A stretch of DNA of 64,000 bases from Micromonospora sp. FIMYZ51. Lineage in GTDB: Bacteria > Actinomycetota > Actinomycetes > Mycobacteriales > Micromonosporaceae. The translations under genes and the position numbers were made by a program. Shown here in pieces: positions 16,528-24,793 of this stretch. The number at the start of each line of letters is the position of its first letter. Positions within the stretch are counted from its first letter, which is position 1. The notes under the pieces are model-generated. The model was not told the DNA's origin. It did not search any database and worked only from the letters and a program-made list of their open reading frames with translations. The stretch covers positions 1,240,001 through 1,304,000 of the forward strand of contig NZ_CP134706.1 in the NCBI RefSeq assembly GCF_038246755.1, written 5' to 3'.

Positions 16528-17157
16528 GTGGCGCGCGGTGGAATTTTCTGCGTCGAGGGCCAGTGGCACCGGGATCTGAACGAGCGAGGGTCGGTGCTGC
16601 CCACCCTCGAACTGCTTGAACGACTGAACCGGGTCCGGTTCATCCACAAGGACGCGGCCACCCGCGACGAGCTGTTCTACTTCATCGACCGCTGGCTGCT
16701 CAAGCAGTACGCGGACCACCGGCTCGGCTTCTTCGCGATGCACGGTGAGCCGAACCGGTTGTGCCTGACCGACTGGCACTCGGTGGAGCTCACCGAGGTG
16801 GCCGAGCGGATGGCCGGGCGCTGCGAGGGGCGGCGGCTCTACTTCGGCAGCTGTTCCGTGCTGCGCGCCCCCGAGTCGGTGCTGCGCGACTTCCTCGACG
16901 TCACCGGTGCCGCGCTGATCTGTGGCTTCACCCGCGAGGTGGACTGGGTCGAGTCGGCCGCGTTCGAGACGGTGTTGCTCGACGTGCTCGCCAACGGTCA
17001 GCGACACAACGCCGCCGAGCTGCGGATGGGATCGGCACACTGGGCGCCGCTCGCCTCGTACCTCGGCTTCCGGGTGATCTACGCGAACGGCCGGGCGTGG
17101 CGACCACCGGCCCGCCCCCGGGTGCCCAGCCAGGCGTCCGCCGGACGGTCCGGCTGA
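16528..17157 (+). CDS. DUF6642-like protein with caspase-like His/Cys dyad
   Basis: This 209-residue protein resembles the uncharacterised DUF6642 family. The GTG start follows GGGGAGG. It begins with GGIFCVEGQWHRDL. The middle has LGFFAMHGEPN (His72), followed about 35 residues later by LYFGSCSVL (Cys109) at the end of a hydrophobic strand. Then come ALICGFTREVDWVESAAFE. A His-Gly after one strand and a Cys after the next is the layout of clan CD (caspase/CHAT) peptidases. The catalytic role is inferred; no substrate or partner is evident. The next gene is only 26 bp downstream. Confidence 0.7.
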   Translation: MARGGIFCVEGQWHRDLNERGSVLPTLELLERLNRVRFIHKDAATRDELFYFIDRWLLKQYADHRLGFFAMHGEPNRLCLTDWHSVELTEVAERMAGRCEGRRLYFGSCSVLRAPESVLRDFLDVTGAALICGFTREVDWVESAAFETVLLDVLANGQRHNAAELRMGSAHWAPLASYLGFRVIYANGRAWRPPARPRVPSQASAGRSG

Positions 17158-17183
17158 GCGGTAACTGCTGGTAGAAACGAACG

Positions 17184-17648
17184 ATGCCGCGCACAATCGC
17201 CACCAACTCCCGGGTCGACCGGGACGAACTCCTCGAGTTTCTCCGTCCACGGCACCGAGTGGTGCTGATGACCACCCGCGCCGACGGCCGTCCGCAGTCC
17301 TCGCCGGTCACCGCCGGGGTGGACGCCGACGGCCGTCTGGTGATCTCCACCTATCCGGAACGCGCGAAGGTCACCAACATCCGGCGCGACCCGCGGGTCT
17401 CGGCCTGCGTGCTCTCCGACGACTGGAACGGGCCCTGGGTGCAGATCGACGGCACCGCCGATCTGCTCGACCTGCCCGACGCCCTGGAACCGCTTGTGGA
17501 GTACTTCCGCAGCATCTCCGGCGAGCATCCGGACTGGGACGAGTACCGGGCGGCGATGGTACGGCAGGGCAAGTCGCTGATCCGGGTCACCATCACCGGG
17601 TGGGGGCCGGTCGCCACGGGCGGCTTCCCGGCCCGGCTGGCCGACTGA
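17184..17648 (+). CDS. PPOX-class F420-dependent oxidoreductase
   Basis: This 154-residue split-barrel flavin/deazaflavin-binding protein belongs to the pyridoxamine-phosphate-oxidase superfamily. Key stretches are HRVVLMTTRADGRPQSSPV, DGRLVISTYPERAKVTNIRRDPRVS and WVQIDGTADLLD. The pattern fits the actinobacterial F420H2-dependent (FDOR-B) reductases, which act on quinones, biliverdin or other small substrates. The cofactor is inferred from the family. Confidence 0.82.
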   Translation: MPRTIATNSRVDRDELLEFLRPRHRVVLMTTRADGRPQSSPVTAGVDADGRLVISTYPERAKVTNIRRDPRVSACVLSDDWNGPWVQIDGTADLLDLPDALEPLVEYFRSISGEHPDWDEYRAAMVRQGKSLIRVTITGWGPVATGGFPARLAD

Positions 17649-17790
17649 ACCGGCTCCGGCTGCCCGACTGGTCCGGTCCGGGGTCCGGCAGGTCGGCTGG
17701 AACCGACTCCGGCTGCCCGACTGGTCCGGGTCCGGCAGGTCGGCTGGACCGGGGTCCGGCTCCGGCTGGTCGGCTGGGCCGGTCGGCTCT
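17642..17790. repeat. Degenerate tandem repeats after gene 3' end
   Basis: Imperfect repeats of GGCTCCGGCTGCCCGACTGG and GGTCCGGCAGGTCGGCTGG begin at the last codons and stop of the oxidoreductase gene (GCCGACTGA) and fill the spacer before a hairpin. Confidence 0.6.
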
Positions 17791-17798
17791 GGCAAGAA

Positions 17799-17831
17799 GG
17801 GCGGGGTGCGGCGATCTGCCATACCCCGCCC
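17799..17831. terminator. Bidirectional hairpin terminator
   Basis: A 9-bp stem (GGGCGGGGT with ACCCCGCCC) and a 15-nt loop lie between the convergent oxidoreductase and M28 peptidase genes. Confidence 0.6.
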
Positions 17832-17837
17832 GATCGG

Positions 17838-19280
17838 TCAGGCCCGTGCTGTCGCGTACGTGGCGCAGCCGATCAGTTCCATCGACACCTGAAGCCGCTC
17901 CAGGCTGATGTTCTTGGCGATGGTGTCCTCCGGGCTGTGGTACGGAGGCTCCAGCAGCGCCGGCGACTCCTCACCCCGCCAGGAGAAGTTGGCGCTTGCG
18001 ATACCGACCTCCTGGAACGACTGGTGGTCGCTGGCCCCGCGCTGGGTGACCGGGGAGATCTGCGGCTCGTAACCGAGCCGCTGCGCGGCGGCGGTGACCT
18101 CGTCGGTGGCCCGGTTGCTCTGGCCGGTGAACGACAGCTGCCAGTACCGCGTCGCCGGGTCCCAGCTGGTGGCGACCATGTCGTTCTGGTAGACGGCGAG
18201 GATCCGGTCGCGCTCGACCTGCGGCAGCTCGCGGACGTAGTAGCGCGACCCGATCAGGCCCTGCTCCTCCGAGCCCCACAGGCCGAACCGCACGGTGGCG
18301 TTGACCGGGATCGCCTTCAGCACCCGGGCCAGCTCCAGGCAGAGCACGGTGCCGGAGCCGTCGTCGTTGGCGCCCGGCGCACCGATCACCGAGTCGTAGT
18401 GGGCGCTGACCATCACCACCGGGCCGTTCGGGCCCGACCGTCCCTGCCGCTCGGCCAGCACGTTGTACGAGGTAAGCCCCCGGTGCGCGGTGGTGGCGAT
18501 GGTGAGCGTCAGCGGCCGGGCGGCGAGCAGCGCCCGGAGCCGGTGCTTCTGCGCCTGGGCGACCCCGACCACCGGGATCGGCAGCGGCGAGTTGGCCGAA
18601 CCGGGCAGGGTGGGGGAGAACGCCTGCGCCCGGCGGGGCTCCACCAGGTCGGCCGGGAGGAAGACCAGCCCGACCGCGCCGGCGGCCACCGCCCGCGCCG
18701 CCACCTGCTCGCGCTGGCCGGCGACGTAGTCCACCAGGGCGATCTTGCCGCTGACCTCGGCGGTGAAGTCGCTCGCGGCGCCCGCACCGACGTCGATCAC
18801 CGAGGCGGTGACGCTTGTGTCGAGCGCCGCGTGGGCGCTCGCGCCGACCTGCCAGTTCAGGTCGGTGGGCAGGCCGGCCGGCGAGCTGAGCTGCGCGAGG
18901 AACTTGTCGGCCACCGCGAACGGCTGCAAGGTGGTCTGGTAGCCGTAGTGGTCGAGTTGGCCGGCGATGTAGTTGGCGGCCCGCCGCTCGGACTCGGTGC
19001 CGCCGATCCGCGGACCGATGTCCTCGGAGAGCACCTTCAGGTGCTCCAGCGCCCGTCGGCTCGACAGCTGGGCGATGACCTTCCGGTCGTCCGACGTGAG
19101 CCTCGGCGGCTTGTGTGCCCCCGGGCGCTGGTCGTTGGCGGCCCAGGCCGGCGCGGGCAGCGCCACGGTGGCGGCCCCGCCGAGGGCGACGGTGAGCATC
19201 CGTCGCCGGTTGAGGAAGCTGGAGCCGATGGAGGGGGAGGAATCGTGCGAGGGTGTCACGGTGTCGTCGAGTGAAGACAA
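17838..19280 (-). CDS. Tat-exported M28 family aminopeptidase
   Basis: This is a 480-residue exported zinc peptidase. The start is an uncommon TTG with AGGAGG seven bases upstream. The N-terminus holds a Tat-type signal (NRRRMLTVALGGAA, ending APAWA-AN). A PA-type insert (about residues 150-260) precedes the M28 catalytic part with SAHYDSVIG, GANDDGSGT, GSEEQGLIGS and YQNDMVATS. A late His in HSPEDT completes the zinc site. It differs from the Sec-exported M28 enzyme at 8371, so the window has two secreted aminopeptidases using different export routes. Confidence 0.9.
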   Translation of the reverse strand: MSSLDDTVTPSHDSSPSIGSSFLNRRRMLTVALGGAATVALPAPAWAANDQRPGAHKPPRLTSDDRKVIAQLSSRRALEHLKVLSEDIGPRIGGTESERRAANYIAGQLDHYGYQTTLQPFAVADKFLAQLSSPAGLPTDLNWQVGASAHAALDTSVTASVIDVGAGAASDFTAEVSGKIALVDYVAGQREQVAARAVAAGAVGLVFLPADLVEPRRAQAFSPTLPGSANSPLPIPVVGVAQAQKHRLRALLAARPLTLTIATTAHRGLTSYNVLAERQGRSGPNGPVVMVSAHYDSVIGAPGANDDGSGTVLCLELARVLKAIPVNATVRFGLWGSEEQGLIGSRYYVRELPQVERDRILAVYQNDMVATSWDPATRYWQLSFTGQSNRATDEVTAAAQRLGYEPQISPVTQRGASDHQSFQEVGIASANFSWRGEESPALLEPPYHSPEDTIAKNISLERLQVSMELIGCATYATARA

Positions 19281-19387
19281 GACGGCGCCTCCTGAGTCGA
19301 GATCGGACCCGGCGTTCAGGGGTGTGTCGCCCGGGTCACAGCCGCTCGAATCTAACTCGCGAGCTGCTGCTTCTCAAGATCGCGGCG

Positions 19388-20029
19388 TCAGTAGCCTGCG
19401 GTGAAGCGCATGTTCTGGTGGCGTGGCCGCTCGATCTCATCGACCACCGCGACGGCGAGGTCCTCGTAACTGAGGACGCTGCGACCCTCGGCGTCGACCA
19501 CCGGATGGTCGGTGCCGGTGCGGTACCGGCCGGTGCGTTCGCCCGGATGGAACTCCAACGGCGGGGGAGAGAGGTACGTCCAGCTCACCCCGTCGGCCGA
19601 GGAGCGGTAGAGATCCAGGGCAGCCGCCTGGCCCAGCGCCGCGTCACGGTACTGGGCGGGAAAGTCCGGCTCGTCCAGCAGCCGCGTGCCGGCCGGCGTG
19701 AGCAGGGTGGCCCCGCCGCCGACGTGGATGACCCGGGGCGCGGCCGGCATGTCGCGCAGCGCGCCGAGCAGCGCCCGGACGGCGTCGGACCAGAGCGAGT
19801 GGTCACCGCCGCCGATCGCCACCACAAGCGCGTCCGCCGCCGGTGCCAATTCCCGTACGCTGCGCTCGCTTGTGGCGTCCCCGGTGACCACCCGGATACC
19901 GGCCGGCAGGTACGACGTGGCCTCCGGCCGGCGTACCGCGGCAACGACCCGGTGCCCCCGGTTGAACGCCTCGACGGCAATCCGCGATCCGGCGGTGCCA
20001 CCCGCTCCGAACACGACGATGTCGCTCAC
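19388..20029 (-). CDS. NAD(P)H-binding reductase-like protein (atypical SDR)
   Basis: This 213-residue Rossmann protein begins MSDIVVFGAGGTAGSRIAVEA (GxGGxxG motif) and has ALVVAIGGGDH and RVIHVGGGATLL. It belongs to the NmrA/NAD(P)-binding atypical short-chain dehydrogenases. A classical YxxxK active site is not apparent, so it may be a redox sensor or an unspecific reductase. The GTG start has no ribosome-binding site but has a -10 element six bases upstream. Confidence 0.8.
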   Translation of the reverse strand: MSDIVVFGAGGTAGSRIAVEAFNRGHRVVAAVRRPEATSYLPAGIRVVTGDATSERSVRELAPAADALVVAIGGGDHSLWSDAVRALLGALRDMPAAPRVIHVGGGATLLTPAGTRLLDEPDFPAQYRDAALGQAAALDLYRSSADGVSWTYLSPPPLEFHPGERTGRYRTGTDHPVVDAEGRSVLSYEDLAVAVVDEIERPRHQNMRFTAGY

Positions 20030-20035
20030 GGTCCC

Positions 20036-20041
20036 AGGCTA
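20036..20041 (-). promoter_or_regulatory. -10 element for leaderless reductase gene
   Basis: On the minus strand TAGCCT lies 6 nt before the GTG start at 20029, which suggests a leaderless transcript. Confidence 0.5.
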
Positions 20042-20131
20042 TGGACCGCAGCGGTCGGCCGTCGGCGGAACGGCGATCCCGCGACGTTTCGGTCGACAAG
20101 CGTGAACTGCGGTCCTCACCGGGCCGGGTCC

Positions 20132-21364
20132 TCAGTCGAGCAGCGCGGAGTAGACCAGCTGCCGCAGTTGCGGCCGGATCGGCCAGGTGCTCGACGGCAT
20201 CAGCTGGGTGAAGAACAGGGCGGTGATCTCCTCGACCGGGTCGACCCAGAAGGCGGTGCTGGCCACCCCGCCCCAGTAGTACTCGCCGACGCTGCTCGGC
20301 AGCCGGGCCGGGATCGGGTCGTCCACCACCGCGAAGCCGAGGCCGAACCCGATCCCGTCCAGGGTCGTCTCGGCGAACCCGCCGGTCGACAGGGTCCCCA
20401 GGTCCTGACCCCCGGGCAGGTGGTTGCGGGCCATCAGACGCACCGTGCGGGGGGCGAGCAGGCGTACCCCGTCCAGTTCGCCGCCGCGCAACAGCGCCTG
20501 GGTGAACCGGTGGTAGTCGGCCGCCGAGGAGATCAACCCGCCGCCGCCGGAGAGCAGCGTCGGCTTCTCGTACGCCAGGTCGCCGATCGCGTCGTGGCGT
20601 ACCGCGCGACCGGTCGCCGGATCCGGCACGTAGAGCGCGGCGAGCCGGGCGGTGTCGGCGCCGTCGACGTACCAGCGGGTGTCGTCCATGCCGAGCGGAC
20701 GCAGCACACGGTCGGTGAGGAAGGTGTCCAGGCTCTGCCCGGAGACCACCTCGATCAGCCGGCCGAGCACGTCGGTGGCGACCGAGTATCCCCAGGCGGT
20801 GCCGGGCTGGAACAGCAACGGCAGGGTGCCGAAGGCCCGGCTGGCCTCGGCCAGGTCCACGTCCGCCGGTGGGTAGAGGTCGTAGCCGGCGGCCCGGTAG
20901 AGGCCGTCGACCACGGAGGTCTGCATCCAGCCGTAGGTAAGCCCGGCGGTGTGGGTGAGCAGGTGCCAGACCCGGATCGGCTCGATCGCGGGCACGGTGT
21001 ACGGCTTGAGCGTCGACCCCTTCGAGTAGACCCGCATGTCGGCGAACTCGGGCAGCCAGCGGCCGATCTCGTCGGTCAGCTCGAACCGACCCTCCTCCCA
21101 GAGGATCATCGCCGCCACCGAGGTGATCGGCTTGGTCATCGAGTAGATCCGCCAGAGGGTGTCGTCGGCCACCGGCGCAGCGGCCTCCCGGTCGCGCAGC
21201 CCGTACGTCGAGGCGTGCGCGATCTCACCGCGCCGGGTGACGACGAGCTGCCAGCCGGCCAGCCGGCCGTCGTCGACGTACCTGCCGAAGTGCTCGTCGA
21301 TCCGGGCCAGTCGGGCCGGGTCGAAGCCGAGCTGTGCCGCGTCGGTGCTGCGTATCGTGCTCAC
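20132..21364 (-). CDS. Serine hydrolase, class C beta-lactamase family (S12)
   Basis: This 410-residue penicillin-binding-protein-like hydrolase shows the SxxK motif SMTKP, the Tyr motif in WGYSVATD, and HTAGLTYGW. No signal peptide is present, so it is likely cytoplasmic. Such proteins are usually esterases or peptidases, not resistance enzymes. The gene stands alone between the reductase gene and the divergent pentapeptide gene. Confidence 0.87.
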   Translation of the reverse strand: MSTIRSTDAAQLGFDPARLARIDEHFGRYVDDGRLAGWQLVVTRRGEIAHASTYGLRDREAAAPVADDTLWRIYSMTKPITSVAAMILWEEGRFELTDEIGRWLPEFADMRVYSKGSTLKPYTVPAIEPIRVWHLLTHTAGLTYGWMQTSVVDGLYRAAGYDLYPPADVDLAEASRAFGTLPLLFQPGTAWGYSVATDVLGRLIEVVSGQSLDTFLTDRVLRPLGMDDTRWYVDGADTARLAALYVPDPATGRAVRHDAIGDLAYEKPTLLSGGGGLISSAADYHRFTQALLRGGELDGVRLLAPRTVRLMARNHLPGGQDLGTLSTGGFAETTLDGIGFGLGFAVVDDPIPARLPSSVGEYYWGGVASTAFWVDPVEEITALFFTQLMPSSTWPIRPQLRQLVYSALLD

Positions 21365-21371
21365 CCGAGCG

Positions 21372-21377
21372 AACCTA
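21372..21377 (-). promoter_or_regulatory. -10 element for leaderless serine hydrolase gene
   Basis: On the minus strand TAGGTT lies 7 nt before the GTG start at 21364. Confidence 0.5.
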
Positions 21378-21425
21378 CCGGCCGGTACCCGTGCCGGGAA
21401 GACATCCGGTGTCAGTGTCGACGGT

Positions 21426-21431
21426 TAGCCT
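21426..21431 (+). promoter_or_regulatory. -10 element for leaderless pentapeptide gene
   Basis: TAGCCT lies 6 nt before the ATG at 21438. The divergent serine hydrolase -10 is only about 50 bp away, so the two promoters are back to back. Confidence 0.5.
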
Positions 21432-21437
21432 GCGGTC

Positions 21438-22034
21438 ATGCCGGAGCCGATCGAGGACGTCACCTTCCACGACGAGGACTGGTACGCCGAGGAGCTGGCC
21501 GACCGGCACTACGTCGGCTGCGCCTTCCACCGGGTCGACCTGACCGAGGCGACCAGCCGAGGCGCGATCTTCACCGGCTGCACCTTCGGCGACGTGCGGT
21601 TCAACGTCTCCCGGCACACCGACTCGGCCTTCACCCGCTGCACCTTCATCCGGTGCAACCTGTTCGAGGCGGAGTTCACCGGGTGCAAGGTCATCGGCAG
21701 CACCTTCGACCGGTGCGACCTGCGCCCGCTGACGGTCACCGGCGGCGACTGGTCCTTCGTCACGCTTGCCGGAGCCGACCTGCGCGGGGTGCGGTTCACC
21801 GACGTACGCATGCGGGAGGCCGACCTCAGCGGCGCGGACCTGACCGGGGCGGCGGTGCGTGGCACCGACCTGTTCGACGTGCAGTGGCGGGGCGCCCAGC
21901 TGTCCCGTGCGGACCTTCGCGGCAGCGACCTGACCGGGCTGGATCCGACGGCGATACAACGGACCGGTACGGTCATCGATGTTTTTCAGGCCGGGACGCT
22001 GGCCCGGGCACTCGGCTTCGACATCCGGGACTGA
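21438..22034 (+). CDS. Pentapeptide repeat protein
   Basis: This 198-residue protein is made of A(D/N)LxX five-residue repeats, for example FTGCTFGDVRF, LAGADLRGVRF and EADLSGADLTGAAVRG. These form a right-handed quadrilateral beta-helix. The C-terminal cap is VFQAGTLARALGFDIRD. Some relatives (Qnr, MfpA) mimic DNA and protect gyrase, but nothing in the sequence shows such a role here. Confidence 0.9.
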   Translation: MPEPIEDVTFHDEDWYAEELADRHYVGCAFHRVDLTEATSRGAIFTGCTFGDVRFNVSRHTDSAFTRCTFIRCNLFEAEFTGCKVIGSTFDRCDLRPLTVTGGDWSFVTLAGADLRGVRFTDVRMREADLSGADLTGAAVRGTDLFDVQWRGAQLSRADLRGSDLTGLDPTAIQRTGTVIDVFQAGTLARALGFDIRD

Positions 22035-22039
22035 GCTCT

Positions 22040-22072
22040 CGCCAGTGCGAAGGCCGTCCCCGCCCACTGGCG
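22040..22072 (+). terminator. Hairpin terminator after pentapeptide gene
   Basis: An 8-bp stem (CGCCAGTG with CACTGGCG) with a 17-nt loop starts 6 bp after the stop codon. Confidence 0.5.
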
Positions 22073-22163
22073 CGGAGGGCACCCTTGATGCGAATGTGAG
22101 TCGCCCCCGCATCCGGGTCGAGGTGTGCCGGTGCGAGTCCGGTCCGGCAGAAGTGGAGAGTCG

Positions 22164-23183
22164 GTGGCCGAGGAACATCCTGCGCCGAGCGGTGGCTCAC
22201 CGTCCCGCCCCACCCGGGCCGCCCGCCACGGTGGATCCGCCCGGCACCGTTCGAAGGGCCTCGGTGGCCTGCGGGGCCGCCTGCACCGCCGGGTGGCCAC
22301 CCACCGGCGACCGCCCGGGGCGCCGGGCGAGAGTCGGGCCGACACCCGCCGGCTGGTCCGGGCCCGTCGGCGTCGCCGGTACGCGGTCGAGGCGGTCGCC
22401 GCCTTCACCGGCCTGCTGGCCCTGGTCGGATTCGTGAACTGGTGGTCGGAGTCGGCCCCGGACGGTCCGGCGGAGTCCGACGGTCTGCCGGCGGTGGTCG
22501 GGCGGCCGAGCCTGCCGAGTGCGGTTCCCACCGCGCCGGCCGTGCCCGGGCTGCGGCCCCGCGACCGGTCGCCGAGTCCCAGTCCGAGCAGTTCGACGCC
22601 AAGTACCGCGCCGATGGCACCCGTCGCGCCGATCGCCCCGGTGACGCTCACCGTGCGCCGGGCGGACATCCCGGCCACTGTGGACCTGACCGAACTGGGC
22701 GGGCGCGACTGGGTGCACTGGGGGTTTGGCGGCGCCGGAACGACGGTGCGCAAACGCGACGGTTCCGCCGAGATCCGCGACCTGGGCGGTCCGGGCGAGC
22801 GGAGCGGCTGGGACGGCAATCAGGAACTCTTCGGGTGGCGCGACGGCGCGCCGGTCGAGTCCACCGATCCCACGCCCGACGGCGTCTTCACCTGCGGCGT
22901 GGGCAACGGCTTCGCGCTCGCCGTGGTCGCCGACGGTAGGCCGCGTACCGCCACTGTCTACCTCGGCGTCTGGATGGCCCGGGGCCGCCTGGACGTCGCG
23001 CTCTCCGACGGCGGCCCCAGCCGCACCCTGCGCCTGGAGGAACGCCACACCACCCAGTCCACCGCGGTCACCGTCGGCTTCCAGGCGCCGGCCGGAACCC
23101 GCCTGCTGCTCACCTGGACCGTCGAGGAGACCTTCACCCCGCACTGCGGCAACGTGGCCCTCCAAGCCCTCACCCTGAGGTGA
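22164..23183 (+). CDS. Membrane-anchored protein with extracellular beta domain
   Basis: This is a 339-residue protein of unknown function. A GTG start at 22164 with GGAGAG upstream is preferred. Residues 1-65 are very basic (RHRSKGLGGLRGRLHRR). One membrane segment follows (EAVAAFTGLLALVGFVNWW), then a Pro/Ser-rich linker and an extracellular domain of about 170 residues. That domain contains VDLTELGGRDWVHWG, a pattern seen in beta-sandwich adhesion or carbohydrate-binding domains. Its stop codon directly abuts a short intergenic repeat. Confidence 0.65.
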   Translation: MAEEHPAPSGGSPSRPTRAARHGGSARHRSKGLGGLRGRLHRRVATHRRPPGAPGESRADTRRLVRARRRRRYAVEAVAAFTGLLALVGFVNWWSESAPDGPAESDGLPAVVGRPSLPSAVPTAPAVPGLRPRDRSPSPSPSSSTPSTAPMAPVAPIAPVTLTVRRADIPATVDLTELGGRDWVHWGFGGAGTTVRKRDGSAEIRDLGGPGERSGWDGNQELFGWRDGAPVESTDPTPDGVFTCGVGNGFALAVVADGRPRTATVYLGVWMARGRLDVALSDGGPSRTLRLEERHTTQSTAVTVGFQAPAGTRLLLTWTVEETFTPHCGNVALQALTLR

Positions 23184-23237
23184 AAGGAAGGGCACCTTAT
23201 TAACGCCTCGGGTAGAGCAAGGGCCCCCTTTCAACAC
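23184..23237 (+). repeat. Tandem-palindrome intergenic repeat, copy B
   Basis: This copy begins AAGGAAGGGCACCTT immediately after the TGA stop of the upstream gene, has the conserved TTAACGCCTCGGGTAGAG core, and ends with a second GGGCCCCCTTTCAAC half. One central base breaks the first palindrome. Confidence 0.78.
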
Positions 23238-23287
23238 TCGAACGGCCGGTAGCGTGGTGGGAACGTAACCATGATCCAGGAGGGCCG

Positions 23288-23725
23288 ATGAGCACGGGCG
23301 AACAGGTGGTGGACAGCCCCGCAGGCTGGGTCGCCGAACACATCAACAGGTACGTGGAGACCGACGGCGCCGACGGGCACGAATGGCAACCCGGCGTGTT
23401 CACGCTGCTGTTGACCACCCGTGGCCGGCGCAGCGGCCAGCTACGGCGGACCGCGCTGATCTACGGCCGGGACGGCGACGCGTACGTGATCGTCGCCTCC
23501 CAGGGCGGCGACCCCCGGCACCCGGCCTGGTACCTCAACCTGCTGACCGAACCCGAGGTGCAGGTGCAGGTCGGTGCCGACCGGTTCACCGCGCGGGCGC
23601 GGACCGCCACCGGGCAGGAGCGCGGCCGGCTGTGGCGCACCATGGCCGGCATCTGGCCGGCGTACGACGACTATCAGGCCAAGACGGACCGGGAGATTCC
23701 CGTGGTCCTGTTGGAGCGGGTCTGA
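23288..23725 (+). CDS. Deazaflavin (F420)-dependent nitroreductase family protein
   Basis: This 145-residue protein of the DDN/FDOR-A family has the hallmark TTRGRRSGQLRRTALIYG, VIVASQGGDPRHPAWYLNL and a C-terminal AYDDYQAKTDREIPVVLLER. Members use reduced F420 to reduce quinones or nitroaromatics. The ATG follows AGGAGGGCCG, a strong ribosome-binding site. Confidence 0.88.
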   Translation: MSTGEQVVDSPAGWVAEHINRYVETDGADGHEWQPGVFTLLLTTRGRRSGQLRRTALIYGRDGDAYVIVASQGGDPRHPAWYLNLLTEPEVQVQVGADRFTARARTATGQERGRLWRTMAGIWPAYDDYQAKTDREIPVVLLERV

Positions 23726-23853
23726 CCTGCTGCTCCGCCTGGGTGGGCGGCCTGTTGCGGCGCCAGCGGGGTGGCCGGTGTCGGGGGACTGGGGCAGACT
23801 GCCAGGACCGTCCGCGCTCGCCGCCGGGCGGTGCGACGACACGGGGAGGACGA

Positions 23854-24195
23854 ATGCCCGCCTTCGCGCTGGCCCATCTGCACAATCCACAGGTCAACGA
23901 GGACATCCTGCGCTACCTGGGGCGGATCCAGGCCACCTTGGAACCGTTCGGAGGGCGGTTCCTGGCGCACGGGCCGGAGGTGACGGTGCTGGAGGGTGAC
24001 TGGCCCGGCAGCCTGGTCATCCTTGAGTTTCCCGACCGCGACCAGGCGCTTGCCTGGTACGAGTCACCCGCCTACCAGGAGATCCTGCCGTTGCGTACCC
24101 GGCACATCAGCGGCTCCGCGATCATTTTCGACGGGGTCCCGCCGGATTACGACCCGAGCCGGCGGGCGGCGGCGCGGGCCCAGTCGACCGACTGA
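23854..24195 (+). CDS. DUF1330 family protein
   Basis: This 113-residue dimeric alpha/beta-barrel-like protein has the DUF1330 pattern FGGRFLAHGPEVTVLEGDWPG, VILEFPDRDQALAWYESPAYQEI and plain C-terminal AIIFDG. The ATG is set by GGGGAGG seven bases upstream. The function of the family is unknown. Confidence 0.85.
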   Translation: MPAFALAHLHNPQVNEDILRYLGRIQATLEPFGGRFLAHGPEVTVLEGDWPGSLVILEFPDRDQALAWYESPAYQEILPLRTRHISGSAIIFDGVPPDYDPSRRAAARAQSTD

Positions 24196-24432
24196 AGTCA
24201 CCGAAATCTGCTGGCGTACCCGGTTCCGGCGCGGTTATTCCGGCGAATTGAATTGACTGCTGTCTATTTGACGAACGCCCTGGTAGGGGGCACCGTGGGC
24301 AGTGCGGGGGCGCGGAGGCGCCCCGATCTGACGGTGGTCCACCGCCTTCTGGGTGGGCCGATCCCGGTCCCAGGAGACCGCGACCCGGGCGTACGTACCC
24401 GGAGCCGACCTAATCCACGAGGAGTCCCCACC

Positions 24433-24714
24433 ATGCTCACGATGACCGACAACGCCGTTCTGGTGATCCGTGACCTCGCCGCACAGCAGGACGTTGCCGA
24501 GGACGGCGGCGTACGCATCGCTGCGGACACGGTGGCCGGGTCGCTCACCGTCGAGTTGGTCGCCGCGCCGACCGAGGGCGACCAGGTGGTCGACAACCAG
24601 GGTGCCCGGATCTTCCTCGACTCCGACGCCGCCGACCTGCTCGGCGACGCCGCGGTCGACGCCACCGTGGACGACGAGGGCATCGTGCAGTTCGGGTTCA
24701 CCGAAAAGCAGTGA
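24433..24714 (+). CDS. A-type carrier-like (HesB/IscA) protein without cysteines
   Basis: This 93-residue protein has the HesB/IscA fold pattern: NAVLVIRDLA, GVRIAADT, VDNQGARIFLD and a C-terminal beta strand. Real A-type Fe-S carriers hold their cluster with three cysteines; this protein has none, so cluster binding in the known way is excluded. The ATG follows GAGGAG. Upstream (24196-24432) there is an AT-rich stretch near 24230-24280 and a hairpin (GGGGCGC/GCGCCCC, 24307-24324). Confidence 0.75.
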   Translation: MLTMTDNAVLVIRDLAAQQDVAEDGGVRIAADTVAGSLTVELVAAPTEGDQVVDNQGARIFLDSDAADLLGDAAVDATVDDEGIVQFGFTEKQ

Positions 24715-24767
24715 CCGACCGGCCACCGGAGCGGCAGTGACCGACCGCCACCGAAAAGCAGTGACCG
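24699..24767 (+). repeat. Duplicated 3' end of the HesB-like gene
   Basis: The gene's last codons and stop (CCACCGAAAAGCAGTGACCG) recur at 24748-24767, with a partial unit between (GCGGCAGTGACCGACCG). This is a tandem duplication crossing the stop codon. Confidence 0.65.
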
Positions 24768-24793
24768 TCACCGGAAGCGTGGGTGCCGCCGCC

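Noticed and set aside
20132..21364. Beta-lactam resistance gene
   Set aside because: It has the SxxK fold but no signal peptide; this family is mostly esterases or peptidases, so resistance is not supported.
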